A stretch of 40,828 nt of DNA from an uncultured Verrucomicrobiota bacterium (GTDB lineage Bacteria; Verrucomicrobiota; Verrucomicrobiia; Opitutales; Opitutaceae), in NCBI GenBank assembly GCA_913058185.1, contig CAJXQX010000031.1, forward strand, positions 1-40,828. Direction: 5' to 3'. The notes under the pieces are model-generated. The model was not told the origin of the DNA. It saw only the letters and a list, made by a program, of their open reading frames with translations, and did not search any database. The translations under genes were made by a program, and so were the position numbers. Numbering within the stretch: position 1 is the first letter of the stretch; every line of letters begins with the position of its first letter. Positions 7,693-15,722 of the stretch are shown here, piece by piece.

Positions 7693-10374
7693 ATGCTACC
7701 CCGCCGTTGGATTCACCTCCTACCGACACTCCTCCTCTTCGCCGGTTGCACGAAACCTCAACTGGAGCCGCGACCTGCGACCGTCGTCAGTCACCTGCTG
7801 TTATCCGCATCGGCGCTACCGGCCTACGAGAGCGATGTAGATCACGCCCGCCTCATCCGGCACGTCGACAAGACCGTCGTCGCGCAGGGCCGGGAGGTTT
7901 ACCAACAGGTGTGTCACAACTGTCATGGTGACGTGAACCTGCCGGGCTCGATTCCCAACTCGCTGCGTTTTGCCGAAGGCGAATTCCAGCATGGTAGCGA
8001 TCCCCATACCATGTATCAGACCATCACCCGAGGGTGGCGTTTGATGACCCCACAGGTGCAATTGGTGCCGCGGGAGAAGTATGCCGTGATTCATTACATT
8101 CGAGAACAGTTCCTCGCGAAGCATAACCCGTCACAGAATTTCCCCATCACCGACGAGTATATCGCCACGCTCCCGGTCGGTAGCGCAGTCGGACCCGATC
8201 CGGTGAAAACCGAACCGTGGCGCGAGATGGATTATGGACCGTTCCTCACCGGCACCTTCGAAATCGCGAACGCCGCCGACCGAGCAAACCCCTGGCCGAA
8301 AGACGCGAAGTCCGACTACGTGGCCCCGGACGCCAACATTCCTTACAAGGGCATCGCGATTCGACTCGATCCCGGGCCGGGTGGGGTGAGTCAGGGCAAA
8401 CAATGGGTCACATTTGAACACGACACGTTGCGCGTGGCGGGGATGTGGCAAGGGGAGGGGTTCATCGACTGGCATCGGATCAATTTTGATGGGCGCCACG
8501 TGCAGCGTCCGCGCACCGTGGGTGAACCGATTTTCGAAACATCGGACGGACCCGGCTGGGCGAACCCCGCCACCGGATCGTTTGAAGATGCGCGTTTCGT
8601 CGGCCTCGATGGCCGTCACTTTGGTCCGCTCCCCCGCGAGTGGATGCGTTTCAGCGGAACCTACAAACAAGGTGATGCGATCGTATTGAGTTACCGGGTC
8701 GGCGATGCCGCGATTCTGGAACATCATCAACTCACTCCCAGAGCGGGACTAGTGAGGCACCTGAACATAGGCCGATCGAGTAAAGACCTGCGGGTGCGAC
8801 TCGCCGATGACTTTACGGTCGTGTCGGTGGCGGGTTCACCGGATGTAGATATCCGCCAAGAAGACGGATTTATGGTGGCCACGATTCCAGCCGCCGCCAC
8901 GCCGGTGAAACTGGCGTTTAGCATCAGCACGCGCACCACCGCGGAACCGATGGATCTTAAGCCGCTGACTCGCGGCGGTGATGCCCAGTGGCCGACGGTG
9001 GTGGAGTCACCCACGATCCGTGGCACGCAAGCGGGTGCATTTCAGTGGGACAGTTTTGTGGTCCCGTTTGTGAATCCCTGGAACAGTCGACTCCGTGTGA
9101 CCGGCATCGATTTTACCGCCGATGGCTCGGCTGCAATTGTGGTGTGCTGGGATGGTGATGTCTGGCGGGTTGAGGGCATTGCCGACGAGGCCGCAGTCTC
9201 AACCCAATGGCGCCGTATCGCGTCAGGATTATATCAGCCATTGGGGGTGAAGTTGATCGACGACGAGATCTTCATCAGCTGCCGGGATCAGATCGTCCGA
9301 CTGCACGATCTCAACGACGATGGAGAGACCGATTTTTATGAGAACTTCAACAGCGACCACCAAGTCACGGAGCACTTTCATGAGTTCGCCATGGGACTGC
9401 AGGCCGACGACGAGGGGAATCTCTATTACGCGAAAAGTGGTCGGCATGCCCGCACCGCTCTGGTGGCACATCACGGGACCTTGTTGAAGGTCAGTGCCGA
9501 CGGATCCTCCACCGAGATTTTGGCCAAAGGATTCCGCGCCGCCAATGGGGTGTGCCGCAATCCCGATGGCACGTTCTTCGTGACCGATCAGGAAGGGCAT
9601 TGGAATCCCATGAACCGCATCAACCACGTCGTGCCGGGCGAAGGTTTTTACGGCAACATGTGGGGCTACGGTGCACCCGATGACACCTCGGATGGCGTGG
9701 TGGAGAAACCGCTAGCTTGGGTGGACAAAGGCTTTGACCGCTCACCCGCAGAACTACTTTGGATCGATAGTCCCAAGTGGGGCGCCCTCGACGGCCGGTT
9801 ACTCAACCTATCCTACGGTCACGGCCGCCTCGAACTCGTGCCCCACGAGTCAATCGATGGACAGTTACAAGGCGGCCTCGTGCGACTGCCCATTCCAGAT
9901 TTTCCCACCGGCACGATGCGCGGCCGATTCCATCCCCAGAATGGTAACCTCTATATCGGAGGTATGGCCGCCTGGGGCACTGCCCAGATGCAACTCGCCG
10001 GAGGCTTTTATCGCGTGCGCATGACCGACAAACCAGCTCATCTGCCGGTGGAGTTGAACGCCCACACCCAAGGTATGGATATCGTCTTCTCGGATCCCTT
10101 GGATCCCGATTCGATCACGGCAATCGCCGACCAATTCCAAGTGCGCACCTGGGCCCTCAAACGCTCCGCGGACTACGGCTCCAAACACTACGACGAACGC
10201 CCCCACGACGTGACCAGCGCCAAGCTCTCCGCCGACGGCAAAACGTTACACCTCGCCATCGCCGACATGGCCCCCGTCTGGCAAATGTCCATCACCTACC
10301 ACCTCAAAGGAAAAACCGGCACCCCGGTCACCGGAGAGATCCAAAACACAATTCACGCCCTGCGTGAAAAGTAG
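7693..10374 (+). CDS. lipoprotein: cytochrome c + DUF6797 + beta-propeller domains
   Basis: 893 aa. The leader ends in a lipobox (LLFAGC), suggesting membrane anchoring outside the cytoplasm. A single c-type haem site (C74-H-N-C-H78) lies in a small cytochrome domain (residues about 55-130). Next comes a DUF6797-type region (about 175-420, with MDYGPFLTGTFE and GKQWVTFEHDTLRVAGMW), then a propeller-like region resembling glucose/sorbosone dehydrogenase-type proteins (about 440-790, with FDRSPAELLWIDSPKWG) and a C-terminal beta domain. Large multidomain haem proteins of this type are typical of Planctomycetes and Verrucomicrobia and are thought to act in carbohydrate oxidation, although the reaction is unproven. 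A downstream sulfatase in the same orientation is separated by 156 bp of repeats. The ATG start follows a repeat leader without a clear Shine-Dalgarno. Confidence 0.85.
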   Translation: MLPRRWIHLLPTLLLFAGCTKPQLEPRPATVVSHLLLSASALPAYESDVDHARLIRHVDKTVVAQGREVYQQVCHNCHGDVNLPGSIPNSLRFAEGEFQHGSDPHTMYQTITRGWRLMTPQVQLVPREKYAVIHYIREQFLAKHNPSQNFPITDEYIATLPVGSAVGPDPVKTEPWREMDYGPFLTGTFEIANAADRANPWPKDAKSDYVAPDANIPYKGIAIRLDPGPGGVSQGKQWVTFEHDTLRVAGMWQGEGFIDWHRINFDGRHVQRPRTVGEPIFETSDGPGWANPATGSFEDARFVGLDGRHFGPLPREWMRFSGTYKQGDAIVLSYRVGDAAILEHHQLTPRAGLVRHLNIGRSSKDLRVRLADDFTVVSVAGSPDVDIRQEDGFMVATIPAAATPVKLAFSISTRTTAEPMDLKPLTRGGDAQWPTVVESPTIRGTQAGAFQWDSFVVPFVNPWNSRLRVTGIDFTADGSAAIVVCWDGDVWRVEGIADEAAVSTQWRRIASGLYQPLGVKLIDDEIFISCRDQIVRLHDLNDDGETDFYENFNSDHQVTEHFHEFAMGLQADDEGNLYYAKSGRHARTALVAHHGTLLKVSADGSSTEILAKGFRAANGVCRNPDGTFFVTDQEGHWNPMNRINHVVPGEGFYGNMWGYGAPDDTSDGVVEKPLAWVDKGFDRSPAELLWIDSPKWGALDGRLLNLSYGHGRLELVPHESIDGQLQGGLVRLPIPDFPTGTMRGRFHPQNGNLYIGGMAAWGTAQMQLAGGFYRVRMTDKPAHLPVELNAHTQGMDIVFSDPLDPDSITAIADQFQVRTWALKRSADYGSKHYDERPHDVTSAKLSADGKTLHLAIADMAPVWQMSITYHLKGKTGTPVTGEIQNTIHALREK

Positions 10375-10530
10375 TCACTCCTTCACAGCCTCGTTCTCGT
10401 TCTCGATGCAGGCTGACGGAAATCAGCCTCGTTCTCGTAATCGTTCTCGATGCATGCTGACGGACCGCCGCGCCACGCGGCGCTGATTTCTACTCGCTAC
10501 CCGCTACTCGCTCCTCGCTACTAGAGCCCC
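10375..10530. repeat. composite repeat cluster upstream of the first sulfatase
   Basis: CTCGTTCTCGTTCTCGATGC (10390-10409) is the inverse of the purine tract at 7568, followed by GCTGACGG (10412-10419). A second inverse tract (10427-10454) is followed by GCTGACGG (10456-10463), then a GC hairpin (CCGCCGCGCCACGCGGCG) and the TACTCGCTACCCGCTACTCG leader (10492-10522) just before the sulfatase ATG. That leader is the same as the one before the gene at 7693. Confidence 0.8.
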
Positions 10531-11895
10531 ATGCGACTCCTCCTCCTCAGTTTATCCCTCGCTGGATTCACCTTTGCCGCTCGCGACACCGATCGACCCA
10601 ACGTCGTCATTCTCTTCACCGATGATCAGGGCACACTGGATGTGAACAGTTACGGTTCGACCGACCTGCAGACTCCGAATTTAGACCAATTGGCGCGGAC
10701 TGGTATCCGCTTCACCCAGGCTTATGCGCATAAAGTGTGTTGCCCGGCGCGCGCTGCGCTTTTGACCGGTCGGCATCCGGAGCGGGGTGGGGTGACCAAT
10801 TGGACCCAAGGCGATCGCAACGGCAGCGATGCCCAGAAAACCAATATGGCGACTGAAGAAGTGACCCTCGCCGAAGTCCTGCAATCCGCGGGTTATCGCA
10901 CCGCTCTGTTTGGCAAGTGGCACCTCGGGGCGAAAGCCGGTCATGGTCCGTTGGATCAAGGGTTTGAGACCTACTTCGGACACCTCGGAGGATTCATTGA
11001 CAACTACCGGCATTACTTCATGCACGGCCAAGGGTTCCACGATCTCTATGATGGTGATGAAGAGATCTTTCGTCCGGAAGAGTATTTCCCCGAGATGATT
11101 CTCGAACGCGCGCTCGGTTACATCGAAGACCATCAGGACGAACCCTTTTTTCTGACCCTTGCGCTCAATCTTCCGCACTACCCGGAGCAACCGATTGAGA
11201 AATTCAAAGATGCTTACCCGGAATTGGAAATGCCGCGCCAGTCGTATGCTCGCATGATCTCATCAACCGACGATCACATCGGGCAAGTGCTAGCCAAGTT
11301 GGAAGCCACCGGGCTGCGCGAAAACACCATCGTCATCATGATGAGTGACAACGGCCACTCACCCGAAAATCACAGCGTCGTCACCCGGGAAGATCACGCC
11401 AGTGGTTACCCGGTGGGCCACTACTACAGCGCCCATGGCGGGGGAGGGAATACCGGCCCATGGATTGGTCATAAAGCTCAGTTCTTAGAAGGAGGCATCC
11501 GCGTGCCGGCGATGATCAGTTTTCCTGGAAAGCTTCCGGCGGGTGAAACCCGCGATCAAATCATCACGGTCATGGATTGGTTTCCCACCGTGCTCGAACT
11601 CTGCGGTATTTCACCCGAGCCCGATGCCCCGGAACTCGACGGTCACAGCATAATGCCGATTGTGGAAAATCGTAACAACGCGAGTGCACACGACGTGCTC
11701 CATTTCAGTTGGAGCAACGAATGGGCGGTGCGCGAAGGCGACTGGAAGCTCATCGCGACGACGAACCGAAGCAGCGGAATCACGACCATGTCCCTCCGCA
11801 ATCTAGGAGAAGAAAACCCCGAAGTAAAAGAACACGCCGAAACCCACCCCGAAATCGTAGCCTGGCTGACGGCGCTACACGAAGCGCGACTCTAG
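10531..11895 (+). CDS. sulfatase (S1 family, Cys-type), secreted
   Basis: 454 aa with a short Sec signal peptide (about 1-17). The fold shows the N-terminal metal-binding NVVILFTDDQG (D31, D32) and the formylglycine motif C70-C-P-A-R74 followed by LLTGR, so the first Cys is the residue to be converted. FGKWHLG at about 129 and the distal MMSDNGHS site complete the core. It should hydrolyse sulfate esters of a saccharide in the periplasm or outside the cell. The substrate is unknown. The CCPxR variant also occurs in N-acetylglucosamine-6-sulfatases, but that is not enough to assign it. It is preceded by repeats and has no close downstream partner. Confidence 0.92.
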   Translation: MRLLLLSLSLAGFTFAARDTDRPNVVILFTDDQGTLDVNSYGSTDLQTPNLDQLARTGIRFTQAYAHKVCCPARAALLTGRHPERGGVTNWTQGDRNGSDAQKTNMATEEVTLAEVLQSAGYRTALFGKWHLGAKAGHGPLDQGFETYFGHLGGFIDNYRHYFMHGQGFHDLYDGDEEIFRPEEYFPEMILERALGYIEDHQDEPFFLTLALNLPHYPEQPIEKFKDAYPELEMPRQSYARMISSTDDHIGQVLAKLEATGLRENTIVIMMSDNGHSPENHSVVTREDHASGYPVGHYYSAHGGGGNTGPWIGHKAQFLEGGIRVPAMISFPGKLPAGETRDQIITVMDWFPTVLELCGISPEPDAPELDGHSIMPIVENRNNASAHDVLHFSWSNEWAVREGDWKLIATTNRSSGITTMSLRNLGEENPEVKEHAETHPEIVAWLTALHEARL

Positions 11896-11929
11896 CGGGT
11901 TTCCAATCAAAGCGAATAGGTGGCCCACT

Positions 11930-12080
11930 AAATCACACCAAAATCCACGAAACGTTGAGGCAGAGCTTTCTGGTCACCGAGGACACAGAGTCTGAAAGAG
12001 ATTTAAGAGGAGTTACTTTATTCGGTTCAGCCTTTGTGTTCTCTGTGTCTCCTCTATGTCCTCTGTGACAAAATAACACT
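11930..12080. repeat. inverted GTCACCGAGGACACAGAG / CTCTGTGTCTCC repeat pair
   Basis: GTCACCGAGGACACAGAG at about 11973-11990 and, inverted, TTGTGTTCTCTGTGTCTCC then TCTATGTCCTCTGTGAC at 12034-12068. Similar strings recur in many environmental bacterial genomes (recollection, not searched). Together with AAAATCCACGAAACG at 11939 this fills the gap between the sulfatase and the antitoxin gene. Confidence 0.6.
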
Positions 12081-12148
12081 GCCTCCCAGCACCCAAATTG
12101 CTCAAATCCGAACTTCCCAATCGCGGAACAAAACCTACAGTGATTCCC

Positions 12149-12370
12149 ATGAAGCTCGCGGATATCCCCCAAGTAGAACAGTTGTCGGTTTCCGAAAAAG
12201 TGCTACTGGTTGAAGAGCTCTGGAATTCGATCGGCGATCAGGCGGACCGTTTAAACCCTCCTCGGTGGCATGATCACGTTCTAGCGGAAGACGCTACCGA
12301 ATATGGTAAGGATTCCGAAATTGGCTCGACGTGGACGGACGTAAAACGACGGATTACGGAAGAAAGCTAA
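12149..12370 (+). CDS. addiction-module antitoxin of the PF09720 (unstable antitoxin) type
   Basis: About 73 aa from ATG 12149 (an in-frame upstream start at 12098 would fall in a poorly conserved region). It has the typical arrangement: an N-terminal LSVSEKVLLVEELWNSI helix, then RWHDHVLAEDATEY, and a GSTWTDVKRRI C-terminus, matching small antitoxins normally paired with ParE/RelE-type toxins. No toxin follows. The next reading frame is a fragment of an unrelated oxidoreductase, so this is an orphan antitoxin, possibly a relic of a toxin-antitoxin pair or an anti-addiction copy. Confidence 0.75.
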   Translation: MKLADIPQVEQLSVSEKVLLVEELWNSIGDQADRLNPPRWHDHVLAEDATEYGKDSEIGSTWTDVKRRITEES

Positions 12371-12376
12371 ACGGCC

Positions 12377-12661
12377 GTGGCCAACACGTTTAATCCGCGC
12401 GAACCCAACTGGATGGGGGTGCCCAAACCGCTGCTGGTTGGCCGGACCGGGAGGGTATTTATAACCTCGGACACACCTAGTTGGTTCCTGCGATGGATTT
12501 ACCGCAATGCCATGATTCGGCAGATTCGGGATCAGATCCTGGGGTTTGTCGGGATCAAACCGGTACGAGTAACGCATTTTTCGGGCGCCAGTCATCCGGA
12601 AGCCGTTGCGGTAGCACGGTGGATCGAAACCGTAAAGGGCTACGGTGTATCAGCCACTTGA
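12377..12661 (+). pseudogene. C-terminal fragment of a flavodoxin-fold NAD(P)H quinone oxidoreductase
   Basis: The 94-residue reading frame matches only the last third of the NAD(P)H dehydrogenase (quinone)/Kef-ancillary-type family: GRVFITSDTPSWFLRWIY, a middle helix, then ILGFVGIKPVRVTHFSG and a final WIETVK helix. The N-terminal flavin-binding half (about 100 residues) is absent. There is no good start codon; GTG 12377 is the first candidate, and the frame continues directly from the antitoxin stop six bases earlier. It looks like a truncated gene left after a deletion or insertion that joined it to the antitoxin. It is unlikely to bind FMN. Confidence 0.7.
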
Positions 12662-12918
12662 TCGTGATTGCCAGGGGGCAATCCGGCGGGAGGGGCAGCC
12701 ATGGTCTTTCATGCGAGGGGGCGAAAAAGGGGCCGGCTTGTTATTCTCGCGATGCTCGTTGAGGTGTCGTCTCACGGCTCCTCGGTAGTAGTTCGTAGTA
12801 GATTAGCTGGGATTGCTTCGGTGGGTGGTTTGTTTGAAAACTTAAAAACTGAAATGCTTCCTACTTTGTTCCGCTTTGCTCAACTATGGCGGACATGGAA
12901 AACTGAAACACTGATTGC
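12662..12918. repeat. non-coding gap with a GGCGGACATGGAAAACTGAAA module
   Basis: No convincing gene. Its 3' end (about 12885-12912) carries CTATGGCGGACATGG then AAAACTGAAAC, a module seen again at 13398-13430 (CTTCGGCGGACATGGAAAGC), 15615 and, in part, 26033. An 84-codon open frame across this stretch has no recognisable features and reads through the repeat. Confidence 0.5.
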
Positions 12919-13389
12919 ATGATCTCTACTCGTCGTCGTCTTGAATACGCTTCCGGCTATATCGGCTTGGGGATGCACCAGGATGCAGCGGCCGAGTTGG
13001 GTTTGATCGAGAGGAACTCGTCGGAGGTCTTACGTCACTGGGTGATGCTCTATCACGAAACCAAAGAATGGGTGGCACTTATCAAGGTGGCGGAGGCATT
13101 GGCCGGAACGGATCCCGATGAGGAGCAGGGCTGGGTTTCCTGGGCTTATGCGCTGCGGGAATTGGATCGAGTGAAGGAGGCTCAGGAGGTGCTGCTCAAG
13201 GCGGAGGTCCTGCACGGGAAGTCCTGCGCCGTGCTGCACTACAATCTCGCGTGTTATGCCTGTTTGCTCGGCGACCAAATGGATGCAAAACGCCGACTGG
13301 CCACCGCGATCAAAATGGATGCCGAGTTTAAGAATAGCGCGTTGGAGGATCCGGATCTCGCGGTAATGCGAGGGGATGTGAAAAACTGA
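12919..13389 (+). CDS. tetratricopeptide-repeat protein
   Basis: 156 aa, no signal peptide, so probably cytoplasmic. Helical throughout, with TPR-like pairs: LEYASGYIGLGMHQDAAAEL, WVSWAYALRELDRVKEAQEV and LHYNLACYACLLGDQMDAKR, ending in an acidic ALEDPDLAVM segment typical of the last TPR in small bacterial proteins. Proteins of this type act as protein-protein interaction scaffolds; the partner is unknown. The gene stands alone between two repeat stretches. Confidence 0.75.
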   Translation: MISTRRRLEYASGYIGLGMHQDAAAELGLIERNSSEVLRHWVMLYHETKEWVALIKVAEALAGTDPDEEQGWVSWAYALRELDRVKEAQEVLLKAEVLHGKSCAVLHYNLACYACLLGDQMDAKRRLATAIKMDAEFKNSALEDPDLAVMRGDVKN

Positions 13390-13539
13390 TCCTCCTTCGC
13401 CAAGGCTTCGGCGGACATGGAAAGCTGAAATGCCGACTGCTGAGTCGAGAACGAGAACGAGAGGGGCTGATTTCTGACTTCTGATTCAACCATGTTTAGG
13501 CCTCGTTTGACCATGCGTTGAAATCGAGTAGGGTGATGG
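13390..13539. repeat. repeat modules between the TPR and CIA30 genes
   Basis: GCCAAGGCTTCGGCGGACAT at 13398 with GGAAAGCTGAAATGC following, then TCGAGAACGAGAACGAGAGG (13444-13463) and CTGATTTCTGACTTCTGATT. The purine tract is the one found at 7571, 14341 and 38722. Confidence 0.7.
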
Positions 13540-14130
13540 ATGTTGAAGCGCGCTATGTTAGGGTTGGCCGGAGTGATGATTATTCCACTCCAGGCTGAGG
13601 TGACCCTCGAGGATTTTACCGATGGGGATGTGTCGTTGGATTGGCAGATCGTGAATGACAGTGTGATGGGGGGGCGCTCCCGTAGTGGCCTGGAACGGGT
13701 GTCCGATGATGTCATGCGTTTTCGGGGGCAACTTTCGCTGGAGAACAATGGTGGATTTGCTTCCGTGCGGGCGTCTGGTCGCATGCCTGATCTCTCGGCT
13801 GCTCGGGCGGTTTCCATCCGAGTGAAGGGCGATGGTCGCACTTACCAGTTGCGGCTGCGCACTTCCGATGGCTGGCGGACTCCGGACTACAGTGCGGCGT
13901 TCACCACCACACCTGGTGAATGGCAGACGTTTGTTTTGCCCTTGAAGGACTTTGTGGCGGGTTGGCGGGGCCAAACCTTCCGCGATGCTCCGCCGATTGA
14001 TCCGACCGCAATTAATTCGGTCGGAATCTTGCTCGGCGATAAAAAGCCGGGTGGTTTTTCGATCGATATAGATTGGATCAAAGCCAATGCCGGTAACGAA
14101 CCCGTCGTGACGAAAAAAGAACAGATCTAG
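13540..14130 (+). CDS. CIA30-family protein
   Basis: 196 aa with a short hydrophobic N-terminus (about 1-18) that could be a signal peptide. The body matches the CIA30 (complex I intermediate-associated protein 30) jelly-roll: WQIVNDSVMGGRSRSG near residues 34-49, FRGQLSLENNGGFASVR, SIRVKGDGRTYQLRLR and the closing SVGILLGDKKPGGFSIDIDW. Bacterial members are often exported and resemble carbohydrate-binding modules; their role is not established. A purine-rich AGGGTGATGG sequence precedes the ATG. No operon partner. Confidence 0.85.
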   Translation: MLKRAMLGLAGVMIIPLQAEVTLEDFTDGDVSLDWQIVNDSVMGGRSRSGLERVSDDVMRFRGQLSLENNGGFASVRASGRMPDLSAARAVSIRVKGDGRTYQLRLRTSDGWRTPDYSAAFTTTPGEWQTFVLPLKDFVAGWRGQTFRDAPPIDPTAINSVGILLGDKKPGGFSIDIDWIKANAGNEPVVTKKEQI

Positions 14131-14171
14131 CGACCCCGGGCGAGGAGAGCTAAAAAGGGAACGGGGAGTAG

Positions 14172-14368
14172 GCCCGCTGCGCGCGAAGTTCCAAGTAACA
14201 GGTTTCAAGTATCAAGTAGACTAATCACTATTCCGCCGTGCTGAGCGCCACCTCAAAATCCGTTTCAGTGCGTAGTCGGTAGACGAAGCCTTTTCGTGTA
14301 TCTCGTTGGCAAAACTAGCAGGCCGACGGCTCATTCCGCATCGAGAACGAGAATGAGAAAGATCAAGA
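14172..14368. repeat. long composite repeat, copy 1 (left flank of the DoxX pair)
   Basis: GCGCGAAGTTCCAAGTAACA (14181 on), AAGTATCAAGTAGACTAATC, then CCACCTCAAAATCCGTTTCA and GTGCGTAGTCGGTAGACGA, AGCCTTTTCGTGTAT, GCCGACGG (14322-14329) and GCATCGAGAACGAGAATGAG (14338 on). Copy 2 at 15211-15436 repeats about 120 nt of this in the same orientation. Confidence 0.85.
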
Positions 14369-14459
14369 TTGAGGGAAGGAGCCGGGAGGCGGGGGGGGCT
14401 GAAGGATCGTTTAAAGACATGGTTGTGTGATCGGCATATGTTGGATTATGATCCTTCCC

Positions 14460-14822
14460 ATGGAATACGTCCGAATTGCTCTGCAAGTGATCGTGGCCTT
14501 TGGGCTGCTCAATGTCTGGCTGCTTCGCTCCAGTAAATCGACCCGCTATCGAGGGAAAGCCGCCGCTTCCATGCGTGAAGAGTTTGCGGCCTATGGTCTG
14601 CCGGTGGGAGTGATGCGGGTTGTGGGCATACTTAAAATCGCCGTGGCTCTCGCATTGCTTCTCGGTATCTGGATGCCGGGGTTGGTTTTTCCGGCCGCCA
14701 CTCTCTTCGTCTTTCTCATGACGGGCGCATTTCTGATGCACGTGAAGGTGAAGGATCCTTTTGAGCGTTCGATTCCGTCACTCTTGATGCTTGGAATGGG
14801 AATCGCGCTGGTCGTGCTTTGA
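14460..14822 (+). CDS. DoxX-like small membrane protein
   Basis: About 120 aa from ATG 14460 (a GTG at 14427 is an alternative). Four hydrophobic segments are visible (IALQVIVAFGLLNVWLL, VMRVVGILKIAVALALLL, GLVFPAATLFVFLMTGAFLM, LLMLGMGIALVVL) with REEFAAYGLP after the first, the DoxX/DoxD-like layout. The role is unknown; relatives are linked to redox or thiosulfate metabolism, but most are uncharacterised. It converges on a second DoxX-like gene with only 7 bp between the stops. Confidence 0.8.
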   Translation: MEYVRIALQVIVAFGLLNVWLLRSSKSTRYRGKAAASMREEFAAYGLPVGVMRVVGILKIAVALALLLGIWMPGLVFPAATLFVFLMTGAFLMHVKVKDPFERSIPSLLMLGMGIALVVL

Positions 14823-14829
14823 TCGGCGG

Positions 14830-15165
14830 CTAGTAGGCCGCCCAGCAGAGGTAGGTATTGAGCACCAGGTAGGCGAAGGCGGGCAGCGTCTGGAGTGGCG
14901 AGTCTTTGATCTTAATTCGCACGCCGACGGCCACCAACATGAGCACTGCGAGACCTCCAGCAGCGGCTTGACCCAACCACGGTAGTTTCAATCCAACGAG
15001 CAGTCCGGCCGCTCCTAGCAATTGCAACACTCCCACGAGGTTTCGGAACTGCGGCAGCTTATACCGCGCATACTCCTGCTGCATCGCGGACGACAGCAGG
15101 TAGCCCAATCCGAAAAGGAGAAATGAGATCGCTGATAACCAGATTAGAATAGGGTCGGTATTCAA
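14830..15165 (-). CDS. DoxX-like small membrane protein (convergent paralogue)
   Basis: 111 aa with four predicted membrane segments and QQEYARYKLPQFR in the place of REEFAAYGLP of the neighbouring plus-strand protein. Both end in a similar IKIKDS/VKVKDP plus final helix arrangement, so the two look like distant paralogues arranged tail to tail. Function unknown. The pair is bracketed by long direct repeats. Confidence 0.78.
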   Translation of the reverse strand: MNTDPILIWLSAISFLLFGLGYLLSSAMQQEYARYKLPQFRNLVGVLQLLGAAGLLVGLKLPWLGQAAAGGLAVLMLVAVGVRIKIKDSPLQTLPAFAYLVLNTYLCWAAY

Positions 15166-15204
15166 AAGAGTAGGGTGACACCGGTGATCGCCCGAAACAA
15201 GTCA

Positions 15205-15622
15205 GGAGCGCAACGCGCGCGAAGTAACAAGGACCAAGCGCGCCACGAAGCGCGAAGTAACAAGTATCAAATCCCAAGTAACAAGTAGACTACTCACTAT
15301 TCCACCGTGCTGACGGCCACCTCAAAATCCGTTTCAGTGCGTAGTCGGTAGACGACTTGTGCCGCCATAGCCTTGGCTGAGGAGTAAGCCTTTTCGTGTA
15401 TTCCGTGGGCAAAACTAATAGGCTGACGGCTCATTTTCCTGAGTCCCTGACTTCCAGATTCAAAACAGCGGATTAACGGATCTGCGCTAATTTGCGACAT
15501 CTGTGGTTCAAAACTAGCAGGCTGATAGGATTCAGCCTGTAGCGATCCACTTTCGTCCCGCAGGGCGGGACTTCAGCAGACAAGGAGCGATCCGCCGTCG
15601 TCCCTCGGAGCGGGACTATGGC
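15205..15622. repeat. long composite repeat, copy 2, with tandem GTCCCGC hairpins
   Basis: Starts with CGCGCGAAGTAACAAGGACC, hairpin GCGCCACGAAGCGC and a second GAAGTAACAAG, then the block shared with copy 1 (CCACCTCAAAATCCGTTTCA). It has a 31-nt insertion at about 15356-15386 relative to copy 1. GCTGACGG occurs at 15309-15316 and 15422-15429, and CCTGAGTCCCTGACTTCCA as at 7410. Two tandem units follow (15541-15572 and 15586-15617), each starting AGCGATCC and holding a hairpin: GTCCCGC-AGG-GCGGGAC at 15555-15571 and a similar one at 15600-15616. An ORF start at 15618 lies inside this repeat and is not the true start of the next gene. Confidence 0.82.
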
Positions 15623-15722
15623 GGACAGGGAAAGATTAGCAGAACGAGGGGAAGAGTCTGACTCCGCGCGATGGATTCTGTTGTCTTCATTCTACGAGAG
15701 AGCGTATTCTTTGCTCTACCCC

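Noticed and set aside
12149-12661. Complete toxin-antitoxin operon
   Set aside because: The second frame is an oxidoreductase fragment and not a ParE/RelE toxin.
12668-12922. 84-codon open frame between the reductase fragment and the TPR gene
   Set aside because: No recognisable domain, and it reads through a repeat module (GGCGGACATGGAAA); composition does not look like a gene.
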